64,000 nt of DNA from Streptococcus oralis (GTDB taxonomy: Bacteria > Bacillota > Bacilli > Lactobacillales > Streptococcaceae): assembly GCF_019929345.1 (NCBI RefSeq), contig NZ_JAHZPJ010000004.1:82104-146103 (forward strand). The letters are read 5' to 3'. Made by a program: the position numbers and the translations under genes. Under the pieces are notes generated by a model. The model saw only the letters and a program-made list of their open reading frames with translations, was not told the origin of the DNA and did not search any database. Shown here in pieces: positions 58,314 through 64,000 of this stretch; position 1 is the first letter of the stretch, and each line of letters starts with the position of its first letter.

Positions 58314-59237
58314 TTAGTTGGCGTTTCTACTCGCCAATACGGATTCTAAGATTGCCATTCGAACAAAGACACCGTTGGTCATTTGTTGGACAATGTGTGA
58401 TTTTGGTGCTTCAACCAAGTGGTCAGCAATTTCCACATCTCGATTCACTGGAGCAGGATGCATTATGATTGCTGTTTCTTTTAAGCGATTATAGCGTTCT
58501 TGGTTCAAACCGTGTTGAGCATGGTAGTCTTCTTTTGAAAAAACCGCTCCACTTTCGTGGCGTTCATGTTGAACGCGGAGTAACATCAAAACATCCACCT
58601 GATCAACAATCTCATCAATAGTTACAAACTGTCCATAGTCCGCAAACTCTTGACTTCTCCATTCCTCAGGTCCTGCAAAGAACAGTTCAGCTCCCAAGCG
58701 TTTCAAAATCTGCATATTGGATTTGGCAACGCGTGAGTGGTCCAAGTCGCCTGCAATAGCAACCTTGAGACCCTCAAAGTGGCCAAATTCCTCATAAATA
58801 GTCATCAAATCAAGCAAGCTCTGGCTAGGATGTTGTCCCGAACCATCACCACCATTGATAATAGAAGTTGTAATCGACGGACTCGCAATCAACTCTCTGT
58901 AATAGTCTACCTCTGGGTGGCGAATCACACAGACATCCACTCCTAGAGCAGATAGGGTCAAGATGGTATCATACAATGTCTCACCCTTATTAACCGAACT
59001 AGTCTTCACATCAAAGTCCAGTCGCTCCAACCCTAGCTTAATCTCTGCCACTTCAAAGGACTTATGTGTCCGTGTAGAATCTTCAAAGAAGAGATTCGAT
59101 ACGATAGGTTTGTTCTCGTAGGGGAGTTGGGCTCCGTTTTTAAACTCAATCCCTCGTTTGATCAATTTCATCACTTGATCAACTGTAAGGTCTTCCATGG
59201 AAACCACATGGTTCAATGCTTGTTGATTTTCTGACAT
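58314..59237 (-). CDS. pyrB: Aspartate carbamoyltransferase, catalytic subunit
   Basis: 307 residues with the carbamoyl-phosphate loop [13 protein letters not shown] and the later [11 protein letters not shown] and [11 protein letters not shown] motifs. Forms carbamoyl aspartate. Between pyrR and carA. Confidence 0.97.
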   Translation of the reverse strand: MSENQQALNHVVSMEDLTVDQVMKLIKRGIEFKNGAQLPYENKPIVSNLFFEDSTRTHKSFEVAEIKLGLERLDFDVKTSSVNKGETLYDTILTLSALGVDVCVIRHPEVDYYRELIASPSITTSIINGGDGSGQHPSQSLLDLMTIYEEFGHFEGLKVAIAGDLDHSRVAKSNMQILKRLGAELFFAGPEEWRSQEFADYGQFVTIDEIVDQVDVLMLLRVQHERHESGAVFSKEDYHAQHGLNQERYNRLKETAIIMHPAPVNRDVEIADHLVEAPKSHIVQQMTNGVFVRMAILESVLASRNAN

Positions 59238-59255
59238 GGCTACTCCTTCAGCTTT

Positions 59256-59777
59256 CTAAGCTTCTTCAGTAATCAGAACTCTGTCTTGGCCATCAAGTTC
59301 TGTCATCTCTACGATGATTTCTTCAGAACGACTGGTTGGGATATTTTTCCCAACGTAATCTGGTCGGATAGGCAATTCTCTATGTCCACGATCGACTAGA
59401 ACTGCTAAACTCACGCGCGCAGGACGGCCATGACCCACAATATTATCAATAGCAGCGCGGATGGTACGACCTGTATAAAGCACATCATCCACCAAGATAA
59501 CTTCACGGTCAGTCACATCAACAGAAATCAAAGAAGTATCTTCTCCGCTTTTAACATCATCACGGAAAGGTTTGGTGTCCAATTCCACAACAGGAACAGT
59601 GATATTTTCCAACTGCTCCAAGCGTTCTTTGATACGATGAGCGATGAAAACACCACGCGTTTTTATCCCCGCTAGGATAATTTTATTCAAATCTTTATTG
59701 CGCTCGATAATCTCATAAGTAATTCGCGTAATCGCTCGTTTGACAGTCAATTCGTCTACAACTTCTTTTGTCTTCAT
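59256..59777 (-). CDS. pyrR: PyrR bifunctional regulator/uracil phosphoribosyltransferase
   Basis: 173 residues from ATG at 59777 (GGAGG), the usual PyrR size. PRPP loop [17 protein letters not shown]. With UMP or UTP it binds the leader RNA and favours termination. First gene of pyrR-pyrB-carA-carB. The upstream in-frame extension runs into the leader and is rejected. Confidence 0.96.
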   Translation of the reverse strand: MKTKEVVDELTVKRAITRITYEIIERNKDLNKIILAGIKTRGVFIAHRIKERLEQLENITVPVVELDTKPFRDDVKSGEDTSLISVDVTDREVILVDDVLYTGRTIRAAIDNIVGHGRPARVSLAVLVDRGHRELPIRPDYVGKNIPTSRSEEIIVEMTELDGQDRVLITEEA

Positions 59778-59796
59778 GACAAACCTCCAAAAAGAA

Positions 59797-59820
59797 AAGT
59801 CTCCTTCTACAAGGAGACTT
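59797..59820 (-). terminator. pyr attenuator terminator
   Basis: AAGTCTCCTT/AAGGAGACTT with 4-nt loop followed by TTTTCTTTTT on the minus strand, just before the pyrR ribosome site. Confidence 0.85.
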
Positions 59821-59880
59821 GAAATGTATAGCCAAGCGAGCCCTACTCTAAACAGTATAGACTTCACCCTTCTACTTTAT

Positions 59881-59915
59881 CGCGCTCCTTGCCTGCCTCA
59901 CGGGACAGGTTTAAA
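59881..59915 (-). promoter_or_regulatory. PyrR-binding leader stem-loop
   Basis: The minus strand carries TCCCGTGAGGC followed by AAGG in a hairpin, matching the PyrR recognition pattern UCCNGNGAGGY..AAGG. Binding blocks the antiterminator and allows 59797-59820 to form. Confidence 0.85.
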
Positions 59916-59935
59916 GGACTATTTAGTTATCATTT

Positions 59936-59964
59936 ACTATAGCACAAAGCACCCTTAAAATCAA
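59936..59964 (-). promoter_or_regulatory. Promoter of the pyr operon
   Basis: -35 TTGATT (59959-59964), -10 TATAGT (59936-59941), 17-bp spacing on the minus strand. Confidence 0.65.
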
Positions 59965-59987
59965 GCGAAAACTTTTTCAGAGTCCTC

Positions 59988-60617
59988 TTAAACATTACTA
60001 AAATCATACAGTTGGGGATAGTGATCGCATTCTGGATTTTTGGGATGACAGATAGCTCGTCCAAAGTAAATCATGGCCTGGTGGGCTGCTAACCATTCTT
60101 CTGGTGGTAGGACGTCCATGACACGTTTTTCTACTTCAAGTGGCGTAGCTGATTTTTTAACGATATCGTGATGCTTGCAGATACGCTCAACATGGGTGTC
60201 CACTGCAAAAGCAGGAATTCCAAAGCCCACACTCAGTACTACATTTGCTGTTTTACGACCAACACCCGCTAGACTTTCTAATTCCTCTCGAGTCTGAGGC
60301 ACTTGACCATCAAAATCGTCTAGTAGTTGTTGAGCACATTTTTTTAGAAATTTAGCCTTATTTCGATACAGTCCCAGGCGAGAAATGTGTGAAGCAATTT
60401 CACTCTCTGTCGCTACAGACATGGCTTGCGGCGTTGGAAAAGCAGCAAAGAGACCTGGCGTGGCCTTATTTACCGCTGCATCTGTCGTCTGAGCTGACAA
60501 CATCACTGCAACCAGTAGTTCAAAATGATTTCGAAAATCAAGACTAGGCTTAGCATCTGGAAAGAGGGCAATTATTTCCTCTATGACATGACGGGCACGT
60601 TTCTTAGATAAAACCAT
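59988..60617 (-). CDS. nth: Endonuclease III
   Basis: 209 residues with the HhH motif LAGVGRKTANVVLS, catalytic Lys/Asp (VDTHVERICKHH) and a C-terminal end that lacks the full 4-Cys iron-sulfur cluster: only Cys in AICHPKNPECDHYPQL are visible. Removes oxidised pyrimidines. Follows the DUF177 gene with no gap. Confidence 0.9.
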   Translation of the reverse strand: MVLSKKRARHVIEEIIALFPDAKPSLDFRNHFELLVAVMLSAQTTDAAVNKATPGLFAAFPTPQAMSVATESEIASHISRLGLYRNKAKFLKKCAQQLLDDFDGQVPQTREELESLAGVGRKTANVVLSVGFGIPAFAVDTHVERICKHHDIVKKSATPLEVEKRVMDVLPPEEWLAAHQAMIYFGRAICHPKNPECDHYPQLYDFSNV

Positions 60618-61160
60618 CTACTCGTCTCCATCAAACAGTCCTTGCAAGCCAGCAAATGGACTGTTTTCTTCTTTCTTGACTGCTTGTTGAGCTTGATATT
60701 CGTCTTCAGTCATGATTTGCCAGTCATTTCCTGACACAAAACCTTGGCCCGCCTCTTCTTCTGCCGTCAAGACCTTGATTGGGATATTGAGCAAGATATT
60801 ATCTGCTACGCTATCAGCAAGGTCGATTTCTCCATTTTCGATAGGTAAGACCAAATCATCATCTAGAACTTCCTGGTCTAGTTGATTGGTTGCTCCTTCC
60901 ATGAAGACCTCTGTGACTGGATAAGACTCAGCCAACTCAACTGGCTCCATACTACGACTGGAAGCAAGAACAATGGTATATGACAACTGATAGTCTAAGA
61001 AATACAGACGGTCTTCGTACTGTGCCTTCCCAACAGCAAGGATATCTCTCACATCTAAAATTTCTTGATTCCGTTTACGCAAGTCTGCGACAAGGTCTAA
61101 AACTTGTTCAAAGTGTAGACCTTCAGGTTGCTTACGAATTTCTTGAATATTTAATTTCAT
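60618..61160 (-). CDS. DUF177/YceD-family protein
   Basis: 180 residues, acidic, with the family core LDLVADLRKRNQEILDVRDI and VLPIENGEIDLADSVADNILLNIPIKVL. In many Firmicutes it precedes rpmF and assists 23S rRNA or L32 assembly; here nth follows instead. ATG at 61160 with GGAGGAAA. Confidence 0.8.
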   Translation of the reverse strand: MKLNIQEIRKQPEGLHFEQVLDLVADLRKRNQEILDVRDILAVGKAQYEDRLYFLDYQLSYTIVLASSRSMEPVELAESYPVTEVFMEGATNQLDQEVLDDDLVLPIENGEIDLADSVADNILLNIPIKVLTAEEEAGQGFVSGNDWQIMTEDEYQAQQAVKKEENSPFAGLQGLFDGDE

Positions 61161-61263
61161 ATTTCCTCCATAAAGATGTACTCACTTGATTATACCATGA
61201 AAAGGCTATAAGTCAGCCTCCCAAACTTTGAGATTAAAATCTCATTTTTTAACATATTTACTA

Positions 61264-61300
61264 TGACAAACTTTCCTATTAGTGCTATACTATAGGCAAG
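61264..61300 (+). promoter_or_regulatory. Promoter of the small helical protein gene
   Basis: -35 ATGACA and -10 TATACT about 17 bp apart. The stretch resembles the leader promoter at 61682 over about 30 bp. Confidence 0.5.
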
Positions 61301-61328
61301 AATACATCAGAGTAAGGAGGATACTCAT

Positions 61329-61658
61329 ATGGAAGACAAAGCACTCATCACTGAAGCTTACCAACTCCTTTCCGAGTTAAATAAAAGCTACCAAAGCTGT
61401 AAACAAGGAACAGCCGATGATCTTCGACTGCAAGAGCTGCTGAACACCACTCTTAAGGAACTAAAAAAAGCAGAAAAGCTGGACAACAGTATCTTAATAG
61501 ACCTTGAAAAATTTTACCAACGTACCAGTCTGCTGATTGGACTAGGGAGCCTAAAACTAAACGATCAAGCTCGTGCTGCTTGGCGCAACTATGATAAGTT
61601 CCACTACGAACATGTCAAACACGTACTGACTCTCTATGGACCTGTTTTCGGATTTTAG
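61329..61658 (+). CDS. Small helical protein, possible bacteriocin-immunity-like
   Basis: 109 residues, all helical, charged, no signal peptide. Size and helix pattern recall enterocin-A-type immunity proteins of lactic acid bacteria, but no bacteriocin gene is adjacent and no diagnostic motif is seen. ATG at 61329 follows AAGGAGG. Confidence 0.5.
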   Translation: MEDKALITEAYQLLSELNKSYQSCKQGTADDLRLQELLNTTLKELKKAEKLDNSILIDLEKFYQRTSLLIGLGSLKLNDQARAAWRNYDKFHYEHVKHVLTLYGPVFGF

Positions 61659-61681
61659 AGCTTGAAATTACTTGTTTTCTA

Positions 61682-61710
61682 TTGACAAAATTTCCTGAAA
61701 GGTATAGGAT
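61682..61710 (+). promoter_or_regulatory. Promoter of the ABC-F leader
   Basis: TTGACA (61682-61687), 17-bp spacer, TAGGAT (61705-61710). Confidence 0.65.
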
Positions 61711-61741
61711 AGAGGTACTAATACTCGGAGGTATGGGAGAC

Positions 61742-61753
61742 ATGAACAACTAA
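61742..61753 (+). CDS. Candidate leader peptide Met-Asn-Asn
   Basis: ATG AAC AAC TAA lies 10 nt after a GGAGG. The stop is at the base of a terminator hairpin. An in-frame earlier ATG would read MGDMNN. Position suggests a sensor for drug-stalled ribosomes rather than a functional protein. Confidence 0.4.
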   Translation: MNN

Positions 61754-61784
61754 TCTATCAAATAAAGAACTTTATTTAGTAGAT
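61753..61784 (+). terminator. Leader hairpin/terminator of the ABC-F gene
   Basis: A 15-nt stem with two mismatches and a 2-nt loop followed by TTGTTTTTGTC. Only about 270 nt upstream of the gene start. Confidence 0.6.
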
Positions 61785-61836
61785 CTTGTTTTTGTCTCTT
61801 TTTGCATGCTCTTTTTATACTAGATTTTCTAGTATC

Positions 61837-61934
61837 TTATCCTCATTGAAAATCAAAAAACTAGAAAGCTATGCTCCTCTTGGGTTGGGTTAGGCAGCCC
61901 CAAGCTAGTTTGACGAGTTTTTCAACGAGGATAA
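61837..61934. mobile_element. Short MITE-like inverted-repeat element
   Basis: 98 bp with ends TTATCCTCATTGAAAA and TTTTTCAACGAGGATAA, imperfectly complementary, an internal CTAG stem, no coding capacity. Similar short dispersed palindromes are common in pneumococci. Confidence 0.55.
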
Positions 61935-61957
61935 TAGAGTTTTGACAGTGACTTTGG

Positions 61958-61985
61958 GCTCTACTAGATAAAGTAGAGCTTTTTG
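61958..61985 (+). terminator. Second leader terminator before the ABC-F gene
   Basis: Perfect GCTCTACT/AGTAGAGC stem, 6-nt loop, TTTTTTG. It lies 35 nt before the start codon. Confidence 0.7.
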
Positions 61986-62020
61986 TTATGCACTATGGAC
62001 ATTCTAGAAAGGGCAACAAT

Positions 62021-63547
62021 ATGATAAAAATCAATCATCTAACCATCACACAAAACAAAGATTTACGAGATCTTGTTTCTGACCTAACCATGACTATCCA
62101 AGACGGGGAAAAGGTTGCTATTATTGGTGAAGAAGGAAACGGCAAATCGACCTTACTACGAGCTTTAATGGGAGAAAAATTGCCTGATTTTACTATCAAG
62201 GGCGACATCCAGTCTGATCTTCAATCACTGGCCTACATTCCACAAAAGATAGCTGAGAATCTGAAAAAGAAAACTCTACATGACTACTTCTTTTTGGATT
62301 CTGCTGATTTAGACTACAGTATTCTTTATCGTTTGGCTGAGGAGTTGCACTTTGATAGCGACCGTTTTGCTAGTGACCAAGAAATTAGGAGCCTCTCGGG
62401 AGGTGAAGCTTTGAAAATTCAACTCATCCATGAATTAGCCAAACCCTTTGAGATTCTATTTTTAGATGAACCTTCAAATGACCTAGACCTTGAAACGGTT
62501 GATTGGCTAAAAGGTCAGATTCAAAAAATCAGGCAAACTGTTATCTTTATTTCCCATGATGAAGACTTTCTTTCTCATACGGCAGATACTATTGTCCACT
62601 TGCGACTGGTCAAGCACCGGAAAGAAGCAGAAACGCTAGTCGAGCATTTAGACTATGATCGCTACAGTGAGCAGAGAAAAGCTAATTTTGCAAGACAAAG
62701 TCAGCAAGCTGCTAACGACCAGAGAGCCTATGACAAAACCATGAAAAAGCATCGTCGCGTCAAGCAAAATGTAGAAACTGCCTTACGTAACACTAAAAAT
62801 GATGTTGCCGGTCGCCTATTGGCTAAAAAGATGAAAAATGTTCTCTCTCAAGAAAAACGCTTTGAAAAGGAAGCCCAGTCAATGACCCAGAAACCACTTG
62901 AAGAAGAACAAATCCAACTTTTCTTTTCAGACATTCAACTATTACCGACTTCTAAAGTCTTAATCCAACTGGAAAAAGAAAGTTTGTCCATTGGCGAGCG
63001 CGTTTTAGCTCAGGAGTTACAACTAACTGTCCGTGGCCAAGATAAAATCGGTATCATCGGGCCAAATGGTGTTGGAAAATCAACTCTGTTAACCAAGTTA
63101 CAGCAACAACTAAGCGACAAAAGAGAAATTTCTCTTGGTTTTATGCCACAAGATTACCATAAAAAACTGCAATTGGATTTATCTCCAGTAGCCTACCTCA
63201 GCCACACTGGACAAAAAGAAGAACTACAGAAAATCCAATCTCACCTAGCCAGTCTCAATTTCAGCTATCCAGAAATGCACCACCAAATCCGCTCCCTATC
63301 TGGTGGGCAACAAGGTAAACTCCTACTTTTGGATTTAGTGTTGCGCAAACCAAACTTTCTCCTTCTGGATGAGCCCACACGAAACTTTTCTCCCACTTCT
63401 CAACCCGAAATCAGAAAACTATTTGCCTCCTATCCAGGCGGCCTGATCACTGTTTCGCATGACCGACGTTTCTTAAAAGAGGTTTGTACAGCTATCTATC
63501 ACTTGACGGAACATGGTTTGGAAGTTGTCGATTTACAAGATTTATAA
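62021..63547 (+). CDS. ABC-F ATPase, likely ribosome-protection type
   Basis: 508 residues, two ABC domains and no membrane span. Walker A GEEGNGKST and GPNGVGKST; signatures SGGEALK and SGGQQGK; Walker B FLDEPSNDLDLE and LLDEPTRNFSPTS. The interdomain helical linker (about 190-290) is rich in Lys/Arg and Gln. The second Walker B resembles Lsa/Vml-type proteins that displace antibiotics from ribosomes; housekeeping EttA-type proteins look different. Start ATG at 62021 with AAAGGG. Antibiotic spectrum unknown. Confidence 0.8.
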   Translation: MIKINHLTITQNKDLRDLVSDLTMTIQDGEKVAIIGEEGNGKSTLLRALMGEKLPDFTIKGDIQSDLQSLAYIPQKIAENLKKKTLHDYFFLDSADLDYSILYRLAEELHFDSDRFASDQEIRSLSGGEALKIQLIHELAKPFEILFLDEPSNDLDLETVDWLKGQIQKIRQTVIFISHDEDFLSHTADTIVHLRLVKHRKEAETLVEHLDYDRYSEQRKANFARQSQQAANDQRAYDKTMKKHRRVKQNVETALRNTKNDVAGRLLAKKMKNVLSQEKRFEKEAQSMTQKPLEEEQIQLFFSDIQLLPTSKVLIQLEKESLSIGERVLAQELQLTVRGQDKIGIIGPNGVGKSTLLTKLQQQLSDKREISLGFMPQDYHKKLQLDLSPVAYLSHTGQKEELQKIQSHLASLNFSYPEMHHQIRSLSGGQQGKLLLLDLVLRKPNFLLLDEPTRNFSPTSQPEIRKLFASYPGGLITVSHDRRFLKEVCTAIYHLTEHGLEVVDLQDL

Positions 63548-63645
63548 ATGTTGAACATAGCAAAAATCCAGAGACATGATATACTTATTGAAAAAATTTA
63601 ATAGGAATTACTTAATATTGAATGACTCACTCTATAAATCAGATT

Positions 63646-63735
63646 AATAAATACAGTGATAATACACTAATAGAGAGCTTATTAGGACATTTTAAAACCG
63701 AGTGCTATGATTTACTTTTGAGGAGTTTATTATGA
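63646..63735 (+). pseudogene. IS3-family transposase scrap
   Basis: Reads NKYSDNTLIESLLGHFKTEC then YDLLLRSLL and stop, the ESxxxxxK part of the DDE domain in a short fragment with no start. Distinct from the fragment at 43880. Confidence 0.55.
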
Positions 63736-63785
63736 ATATTGGCGCTTAAAACTATCTCTATACTAACAACTATTTTCAAAAATAC

Positions 63786-63831
63786 AACAACGGCCTTGCT
63801 CATCTTTTAATGAGGAACGAGGCCGTTGTTT
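63786..63831. terminator. Inverted repeat before the ISL3 end
   Basis: ACAACGGCCT and AGGCCGTTGT pair around a partly paired loop; T-rich on both sides. Probable bidirectional terminator. Confidence 0.6.
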
Positions 63832-63843
63832 AATCTTTTTATA

Positions 63844-64000
63844 GGCTCTATAATATTTGTAGTGGGTAAATCTCCTATGGATATTATGGAGCCTATTCTG
63901 TTGTAGAAAAAAAGTCCCATATGACCTATAATGAAAAGCGACCAAACCATCATTAGAAAGAATCATATGGAACCATTACATTTTATCACAAAACTGCTCG
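63844..64000 (+). mobile_element. Left end of an ISL3-family insertion sequence (runs off the window)
   Basis: It begins with GGCTCTATAATATTTGTAG, which is nearly complementary to CTATGGATATTATGGAGCC at 63875-63893. The transposase promoter TATAATGAAAAGCGAC follows. A fragment of the same end lies at 26003. Confidence 0.75.
63967..64000 (+). CDS. ISL3-family transposase, 5' end only
   Basis: ATG at 63967 starts MEPLHFITKLL, the N-terminus of IS1167-like transposases (memory: MEQLHFITKLLD). The rest is outside the window. Confidence 0.75.
   Translation, partial: MEPLHFITKLL

Noticed and set aside
59778..59867. Longer N-terminus of PyrR
   Set aside because: It would translate the attenuator hairpin; the 173-residue form is the family length.

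Overview
The window looks like chromosome from a mitis-group Streptococcus (S. mitis, S. oralis or S. pneumoniae relatives). The evidence is low-GC coding sequence, YSIRK/LPXTG surface proteins, a Cin-box in front of coiA, and several blocks whose gene content and order I recognise from pneumococcal genomes: pepF-coiA; rplU-prp-rpmA; rplS-tRNA-Arg-crcB-crcB-chorismate mutase-flavodoxin-DHH phosphodiesterase; pyrR-pyrB-carA-carB-nth; and a block matching the pfbA neighbourhood. These comparisons are from memory and were not searched.

Layout. 1-2.4 kb: a proline-rich LPXTG surface protein and a small serine recombinase, separated by two related 32-bp palindromes. 2.4-7.1 kb: O-methyltransferase, pepF, coiA and an orphan Card1/Can2-like (DUF1887) nuclease. 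7.4-16.7 kb: one 3047-residue wall-anchored protein carrying both a GH20 and a GH84 glycosidase. 17-23.8 kb: rplU-prp-rpmA, membrane protein, oxidoreductase, DEFD-box helicase, DUF1934, HD phosphohydrolase and HAD phosphatase. 23.9-25.7 kb: an AT-rich singleton gene with a DUF4365-like nuclease motif. 26.0-39.9 kb: an AT-rich block bounded by two copies of the tRNA-Arg 3' flank. It encodes a LacI regulator, MgtC-like protein, Fbp/Afu-type ABC importer, 2H phosphoesterase, galE, galT, PhoU-like protein, PP2C-like phosphatase and a PfbA-like beta-helix surface protein. 39.9-43.8 kb: rplS and housekeeping genes. 43.8-44.2 kb: a decayed IS3-family transposase. 44.2-51.0 kb: GH25 lysozyme, DUF368, YbaK, phosphatase, lysS and an amino-acid ABC transporter. 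51.0-52.0 kb: about 1 kb with no gene. 52.0-61.2 kb: mntH and the pyrimidine operon with a PyrR attenuator, nth and DUF177. 61.2-64.0 kb: small helical protein, an ABC-F gene behind an attenuator-like leader, an IS3 fragment and the left end of an ISL3-family IS.

The strongest candidates for undescribed biology are four. (1) A possible DNA-inversion or terminator switch between the recombinase and surface-protein genes. (2) The tRNA-flanked locus: its two outward promoters share a nearly identical 14-bp operator, linking a surface beta-helix protein and galactose enzymes to an importer resembling sugar-phosphate transporters and a phosphodiesterase-fold protein. (3) A ribosome-stalling style leader in front of the ABC-F gene. 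(4) The GH20-GH84 fusion. None was tested beyond reading the sequence.
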